A stretch of 57,044 bases of DNA from Candidatus Venteria ishoeyi (GTDB lineage Bacteria > Pseudomonadota > Gammaproteobacteria > Beggiatoales > Beggiatoaceae), in contig NZ_JAUCGJ010000029.1 in NCBI RefSeq assembly GCF_030378065.1, positions 2,646 through 59,689 on the forward strand, given 5' to 3'. The position numbers and the translations under genes were made by a program. Numbering within the stretch: position 1 is the first letter of the stretch; each line of letters begins with the position of its first letter. The notes beneath the pieces are model-generated. The model was given only the letters and a program-made list of their open reading frames with translations, was not told where the DNA came from and searched no databases. Of this stretch, positions 1 through 9,289 are shown piece by piece.

Positions 1-433
1 TTGTAACCGGTGAAGATGGCAGCGCGACTGTGGTGATAACTGATGTCGGACAGGATGGCGGCAGCGCAGTGGTGGTGGCACGCTTTGGTGATGCCAGCGC
101 GCAGGCACAAGTGACTTTTACCCTGGAGCCAGATAACAGCACGATTCAGGGTGCACAGCTTGCGTTGGTGCCGGAAGTGGCTTCCGGTAATGCTACTATC
201 AGCTTAACCGCACTGCTCAAAGACAGTAATAACGCGCCGCTGGTTGATAGTCTGGTATTTTTCAGCTTTGCCGATCAAAATCAGGAAAGCTTAACCCCAG
301 GCAGCGTTGTAACCGGTGAAGATGGCAGCGCGACTGTGGTGATAACTGATGTCGGACAGGATGGCGGCAGCGCAGTGGTGGTGGCACGCTTTGGTGATGC
401 CAGCGCGCAGGCACAAGTGACTTTTACCCTGGA
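1..433 (+). repeat. 306-bp tandem repeat inside the Ig-like gene
   Basis: Bases 1-127 are identical to 307-433, giving a period of 306 bp (102 codons, one Ig-like domain). The lack of any difference over 127 bp indicates recent duplication or gene conversion. The array runs off the left end of the window, so the number of identical units is unknown and could be collapsed or mis-assembled. Confidence 0.95.
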
Positions 434-3236
434 AGAGATACCCGTTACACCGGTTGCCAGTATAGAAATTATTTCTGAACACAGTGTGCTGCAAGCCAGC
501 AGCCGTAGCCAGATCACCGTACACTTAAAAGATGAGCAAGGTGGTTTATTGGCAAACACGGCTTTTCAGGCGCAGGTTTCCGGGCAAGCCTGGCTGGATA
601 ATGTGCCGGCAAGCACTGACGGCAATGGCTACGCAGTATTTGAAGTAGAACATGGCGGGGCTGAAAATGTATTGCTGGCAGTCAGCAGCGGCGAGCAGAT
701 TCAAACCCGTGCCTTATATTTTGGCGCATCCCTGTCACTGGTTGCCGCCAGTCAGAGCGCAACAGGCTCAGTGGCTTTTACTGCGCTGCTGCGTGATGCC
801 AATAACGCGCCCTTATCCGGTGAAAATATTCATTTTGGTTTTATCGGTCAAAGCAATGATCTGCTTGATCCGGGGTTTGCCACGACGGACAATACCGGCG
901 TAGTAACCGTGACGGTTACGGATTTGGGCAATGATGGTGGCAATATAACTTTATATGCCCGCAGTGGGCAGTTACAAACCCAGAGCAGTGTTCAGTTTTT
1001 TGTCGCGCTGGGAGAGGGTAACACCTTGACTGCCAGTGCTTCAGCGAAATTACTGCGCAGCGACCAGAGCAGCACCCTGACCGCCACCGTTGCCAATCAG
1101 GCAGGATTTGCCATCAGTAATATGCCGATTCAGTTTTTTGCCGATGGCAATCTGCTGGGGGAAATCAGCACCGATCAAAATGGTCAGGCACAAATGCAGG
1201 TCAGCCCTGTTGCCCAGGGTAATACGATTATTACACTACAAGCGGGCAGCAGCAGCGTACAAATTCCTTTGTATTTTGGTGCGCAACTGAGTTTATCACC
1301 GAATAACAGCACGGGCATTGCCGATACCACAACTTCGGTCAACCTGCTGGCAGCTTTGCAGGATGCGCAAGGCGTAGGCATTGCCGGGCAAAAAGTGAAC
1401 TTTAGCCTGGGTAATCAACAAAGCGCCCTGCTGGATAAGTTCCAGGGCATCAGTGATGAGCAGGGACGAGTACAGCTTGGCGTAACGGGAAGTCAAAGTG
1501 AGCAGGCTACCATCACCGCCAGTGCAGGCGGCTTAAACCCGGCAACAGCCACGATTAATTTTCAAACCTCCAGTGTACCCACCGTGCTGCATTTAAGCAG
1601 TATGCCCAGCGCCACCCAGCCATTATCTCTAAATGGCAGCGCGCAGATCATCGCGCAGGTGAATGATAGCCAGGGACAACCGCTGTCCGGGGTGCGTGTA
1701 CAATTCAGTACCAGTGGCATTGGCGTGATTAATGAATCTGTCACCACCGACACGCAGGGGCGTGCCATTGCGACTTTCAGCGCACAAACCCAATCCGGCA
1801 TTTCTACCATTACGGCCAATGTCGGCGAGGACAATGCCTTAACTGAAAGCATTACCCTGACCATACAATCTGATGCAGCAGGTCTGCTGGAACTGCTCAG
1901 CATACAACCGGAAACTATCGGCATTGTCGGCAGTGGTTCTGCGCAAAGTGCGGTAATTGAATTTCAGGTTAAAGACAATCTGGGTAATCTGGCGCAAGAT
2001 GGTGTTGCAGTGGACTTTGAACTCAGCAGCGCCAGCCTCGCCGGTGATGAAAGTTTGTCTACCGGCGGCGGCATTCCCCCCGCCGCTTGTGGCAGTGTTG
2101 GCGGTACGGGCAAAAGGGTTTGTGGCGTTACCAGCAATGGCAAGGTATCAGTCAGTCTGAAAAGTGGGCGTGTTGCCGGGGTTGCAGCGATTGTTGCCAG
2201 AGTACGTAATACCGACATCAGCACCCTGGCGCGGGTCAGCATTGTCGGTGGTATACCGGATGCGCAGCGTTTCGGCATTGCCGCGCAATACCTGAATATT
2301 GCCGGTGGAAGCACCTTTGGCCTGGAAGATTTAATAACGGTTTATGTCGGGGATCGCTTTGGTAATGTGGTGGCTGATGGGACGCGGGTAAACTTTATCA
2401 GTGAAGGCGGCACCATAGGCAGCAGCGCTGGTAGTAACGCTTTTACCAGCACCACCATCATGGGTCGCGCCACGGCAGTGTTACAGTCTGCCACACCCAC
2501 CACACCGCAGCTTGATGGTATCAATAACACGGGCAATGCCGCGTTCAATCGCATTGTTGCTTATACCACAGGTGCAGAATACTTTTTTGATGCAAATGGT
2601 AATGGTGCGTATGATCTGGGCGAAGTCTTCACGGATATCACCGAGCCTTATATTGATGGCAATGATAACGGTGTATTTGATAATGGCGAGCTGTATATTG
2701 ATCGCGACCAAAATGGCTTTTTTACCCAGGGAGATGGTGTTTACCAGGATAATACCTTGATTTGGACGAGTATGAATATCGTATTTTCTGATGCTTTTGA
2801 TATCCCTAATCCGCCTGATGATTATAAGGCTATTATAGTTAAAGATGAGGGGCGCATCGTTAATCAGGAAGTCCCCATCCTTGTAAATAAAACAAAGTCT
2901 TTTGAAGTGAGTGTACAAACCCCTTATGGGAACTCTCCGGTGAAAGGTACCAAAATCACCGTCACCGCCGAGATAAGTCGTATTGGCCTTGGAGATAGTG
3001 ATACCGTTGTCCTTGATGATGTGCTAGGTGGCACGACCAATCTGGAAGTTGCTGATAGACAAGGCGTTACCCCTTTTAACTTTAGTTTAACCAACCCTGG
3101 TGTTTTGAAAGAAACACCAGTAATAGTAACCATCAGCGTAGAAGGTCCAATTGATGGAAGTATTGCTCCTGGTAGTAACGGCAGTGAAGTTGCAATAGTT
3201 AATGCAAAATTAAAACCCCCACAACCCCCACCCTGA
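3..3236 (+). CDS. Ig-like repeat surface adhesin/invasin-type protein, 5' end outside window
   Basis: The reading frame is open from the first bases of the window, so the true start lies upstream. More than 1070 residues are visible. They consist of about ten tandem domains of roughly 100 residues with the pattern of bacterial Ig-like (Big_1, invasin/intimin) folds: a polar start, LTATVAN- or LTALLKD-like strands, a turn such as DGSATVV, and a strand ending near AQVTF. Around positions 2589-2735 three acidic D-x-N-x-N-G motifs occur (for example DANGNGAYDLGE), resembling calcium-binding loops. The C-terminus ends in a short Pro-rich tail with no visible LPXTG, membrane anchor or autotransporter barrel. 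The family usually acts in adhesion or cell-surface structure. The export route cannot be judged because the N-terminus is missing. No partner gene is adjacent; a nucleotidyltransferase follows after 88 bp. Function as an adhesin is inferred from domain type only. Confidence 0.85.
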   Translation, partial: VTGEDGSATVVITDVGQDGGSAVVVARFGDASAQAQVTFTLEPDNSTIQGAQLALVPEVASGNATISLTALLKDSNNAPLVDSLVFFSFADQNQESLTPGSVVTGEDGSATVVITDVGQDGGSAVVVARFGDASAQAQVTFTLEEIPVTPVASIEIISEHSVLQASSRSQITVHLKDEQGGLLANTAFQAQVSGQAWLDNVPASTDGNGYAVFEVEHGGAENVLLAVSSGEQIQTRALYFGASLSLVAASQSATGSVAFTALLRDANNAPLSGENIHFGFIGQSNDLLDPGFATTDNTGVVTVTVTDLGNDGGNITLYARSGQLQTQSSVQFFVALGEGNTLTASASAKLLRSDQSSTLTATVANQAGFAISNMPIQFFADGNLLGEISTDQNGQAQMQVSPVAQGNTIITLQAGSSSVQIPLYFGAQLSLSPNNSTGIADTTTSVNLLAALQDAQGVGIAGQKVNFSLGNQQSALLDKFQGISDEQGRVQLGVTGSQSEQATITASAGGLNPATATINFQTSSVPTVLHLSSMPSATQPLSLNGSAQIIAQVNDSQGQPLSGVRVQFSTSGIGVINESVTTDTQGRAIATFSAQTQSGISTITANVGEDNALTESITLTIQSDAAGLLELLSIQPETIGIVGSGSAQSAVIEFQVKDNLGNLAQDGVAVDFELSSASLAGDESLSTGGGIPPAACGSVGGTGKRVCGVTSNGKVSVSLKSGRVAGVAAIVARVRNTDISTLARVSIVGGIPDAQRFGIAAQYLNIAGGSTFGLEDLITVYVGDRFGNVVADGTRVNFISEGGTIGSSAGSNAFTSTTIMGRATAVLQSATPTTPQLDGINNTGNAAFNRIVAYTTGAEYFFDANGNGAYDLGEVFTDITEPYIDGNDNGVFDNGELYIDRDQNGFFTQGDGVYQDNTLIWTSMNIVFSDAFDIPNPPDDYKAIIVKDEGRIVNQEVPILVNKTKSFEVSVQTPYGNSPVKGTKITVTAEISRIGLGDSDTVVLDDVLGGTTNLEVADRQGVTPFNFSLTNPGVLKETPVIVTISVEGPIDGSIAPGSNGSEVAIVNAKLKPPQPPP

Positions 3237-3324
3237 TCTCCCAGGTTTTGAAAACCTGGAAGGTCTTTGAATAAACTAACCGTCTTAAAATGCTGTTGAT
3301 AAATCGCCATCAAGGAAAGTAACA

Positions 3325-4119
3325 ATGATTGCAGAACCTGTCAGAACCGAGATTTTAAGACGTATCAAAGCGGCTGAGGCGGAACATGGCGTGCGGGTGT
3401 TGTATGCCATTGAATCCGGCAGTCGCGCCTGGGGCTTTGAATCACCGAACAGTGATTACGATGTCCGCTTTATTTATGCTCACCCTAAAGACTGGTATGT
3501 CGCCGTTGATCTGGAACAAAAACGCGATGTGATTGAATACCCCATTGTTGATGAAATCGATATTAATGGTTGGGATGTACGCAAAGCCCTGAAGTTGTTC
3601 TGGCAATCCAATCCAACTTTTGTCGAGTGGTTGCAATCGCCAATTGTGTATGTGGATGATCAGCATTTTGCACCAACAGCCCGTGCCTTGCTGACAGATG
3701 TTTATTCGGTTGAAAAAGGTATTTATCACTACCGCAGCATGGCTAAAACCAATTATCGGGGCTATTTGAGAACACCGATAGTACCGCTGAAAAAATACTT
3801 TTATGTATTACGTCCCTTGCTGTCTATATTATGGCTGGAGCAATACCAGCAGCCCGCACCGATTGTTTTTGAACAATTGCGAACGCTGATTACGGATAAT
3901 ACGGTGGTCAATGATGCCATCTCCGATTTGCTGGAGAGAAAAAAACGCAGTCAGGAAAAAGAGCAGGTACCTGCCGTTTTGGTGTTGAATCAATTTATTG
4001 AGGCTGAATTACAACGTCTGGAATGCTATCAGGCCAAACCCAAAGCACAGCAGATGCAGTTGAAATCCTTAAACAGCTTATTCCATGCCGTATTAGCGTC
4101 AAATCAGGTGCCTGTTTAG
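3325..4119 (+). CDS. Nucleotidyltransferase-domain protein (COG3541, YcgL-like)
   Basis: A 264-residue soluble protein. Near residues 30-50 it carries the polymerase-beta-type nucleotidyltransferase signature: ESGSRAWGF followed by SDYDVRF, giving the G-S motif and the D-x-D metal-binding pair. It matches the family of predicted nucleotidyltransferases (COG3541) that is widespread in bacteria and phages and whose substrate is unknown. The start is supported by AAGGAAAG about 6 bp upstream of ATG. No HEPN/MNT antitoxin-toxin partner is next to it; the next gene encodes a small exported coiled-coil protein 13 bp downstream, so the two may be co-transcribed. The substrate is not predictable from this sequence. 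Confidence 0.85.
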   Translation: MIAEPVRTEILRRIKAAEAEHGVRVLYAIESGSRAWGFESPNSDYDVRFIYAHPKDWYVAVDLEQKRDVIEYPIVDEIDINGWDVRKALKLFWQSNPTFVEWLQSPIVYVDDQHFAPTARALLTDVYSVEKGIYHYRSMAKTNYRGYLRTPIVPLKKYFYVLRPLLSILWLEQYQQPAPIVFEQLRTLITDNTVVNDAISDLLERKKRSQEKEQVPAVLVLNQFIEAELQRLECYQAKPKAQQMQLKSLNSLFHAVLASNQVPV

Positions 4120-4132
4120 AAAGCGGACAGAT

Positions 4133-4528
4133 ATGAAAAAAATGAAATTCTGGTTCTTCCTGTTTGCACTGTTTTTCCCTTCGCTGGTCATGGCTGTTTG
4201 CGAGGAACAGAGTGCGGAAGCCCGTCGCTGGCAGGAAGCCGCAGAGAACTACCGGCAGCTATCCCAGGATTTACTCTACCGCTGGGATCGGCAACTGGAT
4301 GAATACGAGAAACAGTTGCGGGAGTTCGAGAAGTTTCGAAGGCAACGCAAGAAACGCCTGGAACGGGAAGATCGGCAACTTGATCAAGAAGAACGAAAAC
4401 TGGATCAGGATAAACGGGCGCAACAAGAAGTGGAAAAAACCGGGAAAGCATTGGAGGAAGTGCTGGATGATATGGAAAAACAATTTCAAAATTACCGTCG
4501 GGCGCTGGAAAGATTGCCCCGGCCTTGA
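4133..4528 (+). CDS. Small exported coiled-coil protein
   Basis: 131 residues. The N-terminus is a typical Sec signal peptide (MKKMKFWFFLFALFFPS, cleavage probably after the VMA near residue 22). The mature part is almost wholly charged and Gln-rich with heptad-like spacing (runs of R, E, Q, K and D around residues 45-115), so a long periplasmic coiled coil is expected. One Cys lies at the mature N-terminus (VCEEQ), but without a clear lipobox. I recognise no family. It starts 13 bp after the nucleotidyltransferase stop. The true reading frame is favoured over the overlapping +1 frame because of the signal peptide and the ATG with a purine-rich upstream stretch. Confidence 0.7.
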   Translation: MKKMKFWFFLFALFFPSLVMAVCEEQSAEARRWQEAAENYRQLSQDLLYRWDRQLDEYEKQLREFEKFRRQRKKRLEREDRQLDQEERKLDQDKRAQQEVEKTGKALEEVLDDMEKQFQNYRRALERLPRP

Positions 4529-4610
4529 GAAAATTTTTATCTTTATCTTATGCGCATGGCGTGATTAATACAGGTATTCCATTTTTAGACATTTCCTCAG
4601 GTATCAGTAT

Positions 4611-6839
4611 ATGATTTTTCCAAATCTGCCACAGCGTTTCTGGCTGCCCTATCTGGTTGCCATCATACTGGTTGTTATTGCCGCAGCCCTGCGTATCTGG
4701 CCGTTGGGCGGCCTGGAATTGCGCATTCCCTGGGTGACATTTTATCCCGCAGTGATGGCTGCTTCGCTCTATGGAGGGTTTGGTGCCGGGGTATTAGCCA
4801 CTGGACTAACGGTTGTGGTGGTTTTAGTGTGGTCACCTACTGACACCCCCTTTATTGATGATCCCGGTGATTGGCTGGGCATTGCGGTATTTTCCATTAA
4901 TGGCCTGCTTATCTCCACCATGAGCGGTATGATGTATAGTGCTAAAGCGCGGGCAATGGCAGCTAAAGAATTGGCAGAAGCGGCCAACCGCGCAAAAAGC
5001 GTGTTTCTGGCAAATATGAGTCATGAACTGCGTACCCCGCTAAATGCAATTCTTGGTTTTTCCCGCTTGATGCGTAACACACCGGATACCACCGCAGAAC
5101 AGCAAGAGAATCTGGATATCATCGCCAGTAGCGGTGAACATTTGCTTAATCTTATTAACAATGTGCTGGATATTTCAAAAATTGAAGCCGGTCACATGAT
5201 AAAGGAAGATGCCACCCTGGATTTGCACCAGTTCCTGCATGAAGTTCAGGCCATGATGGCGGTGCAAGTGGTGAGCAAAGACTTGTATTTCAAACTGGAA
5301 CAAGGTCCAAATCTACCCCGTCATATCATAATTGATGGTGGAAAATTACGTCAGGTGCTGATTAATCTGATTGGCAATGCAATCAAGTTTACCAATGAAG
5401 GTGAAGTTGTGTTACGGGTTATTGTCGTTGAACAAATGCAGTCACAACAGGCACGGCTGCGCTTTGAAGTGAAAGATTCCGGTATTGGCATTCACAGCGA
5501 GGATTGTGAGTCTATTTTTACACCATTCACCCAAACCGGTAAACAATCCTTGACGGAAGCCGGTACTGGTTTGGGGTTGACCATCAGCCGTCAGTATGTG
5601 GAGCTTATGGGAGGGCGACTGCAAGTAAGTAGTGAATTTGGACAAGGCTCGGTGTTTTATTTTGAAATGCTGGTCACATTACCTGAACTCACTGCTAAAG
5701 CAAGCCAGGAACTACAAGCAGGCCAGGTTATTGGCCTGGTGGCGGGACAGCCCAGCTATCGTATTTTGATTGCTGAAGACAAGCTGGAAAACCGCCTGTT
5801 ATTGCGCAAATTGCTGGAACCACTGGGGCTGGAAATTCGAGAGGCCAATAATGGGCGTGAGGCGCTCGCCTGTTTTGAGCAATGGCAGCCGCATTTAATC
5901 TGGATGGATATCCGTATGCCGATAATGGATGGATTGAAGGCAACCCGCCTGATCAAACAACAGGATGCGTCTGGCAAAACCAAAATCATTGCCTTGACCG
6001 CCCATGCCCTGGAAGGAGAACGACGCAAGATTCTGACAGCAGGTTGTGATGATTTCATCCGCAAACCTTATCGGGATACGGATATTTTTAATACTTTGAG
6101 CAAATATCTGGGTTTGCGTTATCGTTATAGTGAAGCCGAAGCGATACAGTTAGGCAAGGCACAGGTTATGGAGTTGGCAGAAGGGCAGCCACGCTATCGT
6201 CTACTGGTCGCTGATGATAAAGCTGAAAATCGCTTGCTGTTGCATAAACTGCTGGTTCCACTGGGATTTGAAGTGTGTGAAGTGGGTGATGGTCAGGCGG
6301 CTTTGACATTGTTTCAGCAATGGCAGCCGCATTTAATCTGGATGGATATTCGTATGCCGGTGATGGATGGACTGGAAGCAACCCGTTTGATTAAGCAACA
6401 AAGCAGTACAATCAAGATCATTGCATTGACTGCGCATGCCCTGGAAGATGAGCGGCATGAAATTCTGGCCTCAGGCTGTGATGACTTTATCCGCAAACCC
6501 TATCGAGACACAGAAATTTTTGCAGCACTGGCAAAACACCTGGGGGTACGCTATCGTTATACAAAAGCACCCCGACAGATTGAACAACAAATACCGAAAT
6601 CTATGCTTGCAAGCATAATGCTGGATAATCAGCAATTGGCTCAATTAGCGCCAGATTTATTCGATAAATTATACAGGGCCACAGAATTACTGGATGAAGA
6701 AGAATGCCTTGAGGTTGCCGGTATAATTAGCGATAAGCAGCATAAATTGGGTGAACAGTTACGCACCATGATTGAAAACATGCAATTCAAAGAATTACTT
6801 GCCATACTGGATGACTTAAAGAGAAAACAAAGCACATGA
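4611..6839 (+). CDS. Membrane hybrid histidine kinase with two receiver domains
   Basis: 742 residues. Residues about 10-110 contain four hydrophobic segments in a DUF4118-like (KdpD-type) membrane sensor. A short linker leads to HisKA, with phospho-acceptor H138 in [10 protein letters not shown], then HATPase_c with the N box ([13 protein letters not shown]) and the G boxes (DSGIGI, GTGLGL). Two receiver domains follow, with acceptor aspartates at about D433 and D579, each in the context WMDIRMP. The receivers are close copies, including shared DNA around 5880-5910 and 6318-6348, so one arose by tandem duplication. The last 100 residues are helical and are not an obvious Hpt domain. Its stop overlaps the start of the next kinase gene (ATGA), implying translational coupling and a common signalling pathway. 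The input signal is unknown. Confidence 0.9.
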   Translation: MIFPNLPQRFWLPYLVAIILVVIAAALRIWPLGGLELRIPWVTFYPAVMAASLYGGFGAGVLATGLTVVVVLVWSPTDTPFIDDPGDWLGIAVFSINGLLISTMSGMMYSAKARAMAAKELAEAANRAKSVFLANMSHELRTPLNAILGFSRLMRNTPDTTAEQQENLDIIASSGEHLLNLINNVLDISKIEAGHMIKEDATLDLHQFLHEVQAMMAVQVVSKDLYFKLEQGPNLPRHIIIDGGKLRQVLINLIGNAIKFTNEGEVVLRVIVVEQMQSQQARLRFEVKDSGIGIHSEDCESIFTPFTQTGKQSLTEAGTGLGLTISRQYVELMGGRLQVSSEFGQGSVFYFEMLVTLPELTAKASQELQAGQVIGLVAGQPSYRILIAEDKLENRLLLRKLLEPLGLEIREANNGREALACFEQWQPHLIWMDIRMPIMDGLKATRLIKQQDASGKTKIIALTAHALEGERRKILTAGCDDFIRKPYRDTDIFNTLSKYLGLRYRYSEAEAIQLGKAQVMELAEGQPRYRLLVADDKAENRLLLHKLLVPLGFEVCEVGDGQAALTLFQQWQPHLIWMDIRMPVMDGLEATRLIKQQSSTIKIIALTAHALEDERHEILASGCDDFIRKPYRDTEIFAALAKHLGVRYRYTKAPRQIEQQIPKSMLASIMLDNQQLAQLAPDLFDKLYRATELLDEEECLEVAGIISDKQHKLGEQLRTMIENMQFKELLAILDDLKRKQST

Positions 6840-9265
6840 ATGAGGCAGGCACAGCACCCGCATTGCCGGAAGATATTCTGATTGTTGATGATATTTCACC
6901 TAATCTCAAGCTATTACGGGATATCCTTAAAGAAGCAGGCTACCGGGTACGCTCGGCTGATAATGGTGAGTTGGCATTGCGTAGCATACAGGCCAGAGCA
7001 CCGGTTTTAATCCTGCTCGATGTTCGTATGCCAGGTATGAATGGTCTGGAAGTCTGCAACCATCTGCAAGCTGATCCTGCCACCCGTGAGATTCCGGTTA
7101 TATTTATCAGCGCCTTGAATAGTCCTGAAGATAAAACACATGGTTTTGCGGCAGGCGGGGTGGATTATATTAGCAAACCCTTTGACAAGTCAGAAGTCCT
7201 GGCCAGGGTGCATATCCATATCATGCTGCGCCAAACACAATTGATGCAGAAACAGCAAGCTGAACACCTGCGGGAAGAAATTCGCCAGCGTTTGCAGGCG
7301 GAAGCCGCACTTCAGGTTGCGCATGATGAGTTAGAGTCACGTGTTACGGCCCGTACCCGTGAACTCAAGGAAACCAATATCGCTTTGCAGGCTTCGGAAC
7401 AGCGTTATACTGATCTTTATAATAATTCCCCGGATATGTATGCATCTGTTGAAGCGGCAACTGCAAATATCCTGCAATGTAATCAGACGCTGGCGGATAA
7501 GCTGGATATCACTAAAGCGGAAATCATTGATCGCCCTATTTTTGACATCTATCATCCCGATTGTATGCCTGCTGCACAAAGTGCATTTCACTCATTTGTG
7601 GAAACGGGTGAAGTGCATGGCGCAGAACTGCAACTAAAATGCAAAGATGGCAGCAAGCTGGAAGTGGAGTTAAACGTTTCAGCAGTGCACGATCAAGCGG
7701 GTAAAGTGCTTTATAGCCGTTCCTGCTGGATCGATATCAGCAAACGTAAGCAGGCAGAGCAGGAACTGACACAATACCGCCATCACCTGGAAGAGCTGGT
7801 GGCAGAGCGCACAGCAGCATTGGAAAATGCCAAAGAAGCCGCTGAAGCCGCCAACCACGCAAAAACCTTGTTTCTTGCCAATATGTCCCACGAATTACGT
7901 ACGCCACTCAATGCCATTCTGGGTTTTTCCCAATTATTACAAGCCGATAAAACGCTATCTGACAAGGCGCGCAGTAATCTGGAAATTATCAACCGCTCCG
8001 GCAACCATCTGCTGGTTCTGATCAACGATGTACTTGATATGTCCAAGATTGAAGCGGGACAAGTAATGGTGGATAAGGAAAATATCGAGCTTGGTGGATT
8101 GATCCGTGATTTAAGCGATATGATGAAAGTACGCGCCAAAGCAAAAGGTTTGCAACTCTTGCTGGCGCAGGACGTGGGGTTCCCCTGTTATGTGCAGGCC
8201 GATGAGAGCAAGCTACGTCAGATATTTATCAATCTACTTGGCAATGCTATTAAGTTTACCCGGCAAGGTGTAATTCATTTCCGGCTTGCTTGCCATAGCA
8301 TGGCACAAAACGGACATGTTGAAATACAATGCGAAGTACAGGACTCTGGTATTGGAATTGCCGCAGAACATTTAGACCGGATATTTTTGCCTTTTGAACA
8401 ACTGCCCCTGGATCCTGCGCTGGATACAGGGCAAAAAGGCACGGGGCTGGGGCTGGCACTGACCAAGCAATATATCGAAATGATGGGTGGTCAGATTACG
8501 CTGGAGAGCCAACCGGGCAAAGGCAGTTGTTTTCGGTTCCAATTACCTCTGGCTAAAGGTAAAGCAAGTACGCTTGCAACCCACGTAGAGCCTGAACCGG
8601 GTCGGGTTGTCAGCCTTACTCCGGGACAAGGTGAATATCGTATTCTGATTGCTGAAGATCACCCTGACAGTGCCTTATTGCTGCAACAACGCCTGGAAGG
8701 GGTTGGATTTAGTACAAAAATTGCGGTTAATGGGCGTGAAGCCGTGGATTTATTCCGCGACTGGCAGCCACATTTTATCTGGATGGATATGCGTATGCCC
8801 TTGTTAGATGGTTATGCCGCCACAGCCCGCATTCGTAAGTTACCAGGAGGCGATAGCGTTAAAATTGCCGCCTTAACCGCCAGCACTTTTAAGCAACAGG
8901 AAGCTGAAATCTTTGCTGCAGGTTGTGATGAGGTGCTGCATAAACCTTATCTGGAACGGGAAATTTTCACACTGATGCAACGACAATTGGATTTGCATTA
9001 TCAATCGATAGCAGTCCCTGATGAAACAAGCAAAGTGGTATTTTCTGACTTAAATGTGGAAAGTCTGTCGCACCTGCCAAAATCAATATGTAATGACTTA
9101 CACGAGGCCGTTCTAGATTTGGATGATGAACATATTATCCAGTTGGTCGCGCAAATACGCCAACTGGAACCGGCAACCGCAGATGCCGTGCAGACCTTGA
9201 GTGATGGATATCGCTATGAGGAATTGCTGATGTTGTGTGAACACAGTCTGAAGGAACGCAAATAA
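6836..9265 (+). CDS. Soluble hybrid histidine kinase, REC-PAS-HisKA-HATPase-REC
   Basis: 809 residues with no membrane segment. Domain order: N-terminal receiver (residues 13-130, acceptor D62, Lys in SKPFD at 114); a long coiled coil; one PAS domain (about 186-307, ending in a PAC-like [11 protein letters not shown]); a second coiled coil; HisKA with H352 in [10 protein letters not shown]; HATPase_c with [17 protein letters not shown] and GTGLGLAL; then a C-terminal receiver with acceptor about D651. The C-terminal tail resembles that of the preceding kinase. The ATG overlaps the stop of the upstream hybrid kinase. The N-terminal receiver could accept phosphate from that membrane kinase and pass the signal on as a phosphorelay; this is inference. 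No DNA-binding response regulator lies nearby, so the output is unknown. Confidence 0.9.
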   Translation: MNEAGTAPALPEDILIVDDISPNLKLLRDILKEAGYRVRSADNGELALRSIQARAPVLILLDVRMPGMNGLEVCNHLQADPATREIPVIFISALNSPEDKTHGFAAGGVDYISKPFDKSEVLARVHIHIMLRQTQLMQKQQAEHLREEIRQRLQAEAALQVAHDELESRVTARTRELKETNIALQASEQRYTDLYNNSPDMYASVEAATANILQCNQTLADKLDITKAEIIDRPIFDIYHPDCMPAAQSAFHSFVETGEVHGAELQLKCKDGSKLEVELNVSAVHDQAGKVLYSRSCWIDISKRKQAEQELTQYRHHLEELVAERTAALENAKEAAEAANHAKTLFLANMSHELRTPLNAILGFSQLLQADKTLSDKARSNLEIINRSGNHLLVLINDVLDMSKIEAGQVMVDKENIELGGLIRDLSDMMKVRAKAKGLQLLLAQDVGFPCYVQADESKLRQIFINLLGNAIKFTRQGVIHFRLACHSMAQNGHVEIQCEVQDSGIGIAAEHLDRIFLPFEQLPLDPALDTGQKGTGLGLALTKQYIEMMGGQITLESQPGKGSCFRFQLPLAKGKASTLATHVEPEPGRVVSLTPGQGEYRILIAEDHPDSALLLQQRLEGVGFSTKIAVNGREAVDLFRDWQPHFIWMDMRMPLLDGYAATARIRKLPGGDSVKIAALTASTFKQQEAEIFAAGCDEVLHKPYLEREIFTLMQRQLDLHYQSIAVPDETSKVVFSDLNVESLSHLPKSICNDLHEAVLDLDDEHIIQLVAQIRQLEPATADAVQTLSDGYRYEELLMLCEHSLKERK

Positions 9266-9289
9266 AATAACCTGAATGTTGAATTCAGA

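Noticed and set aside
3325-4528. Nucleotidyltransferase plus small gene as a HEPN/MNT toxin-antitoxin pair
   Set aside because: The nucleotidyltransferase is of the larger COG3541 type, and the small protein is exported and coiled-coil, not HEPN.
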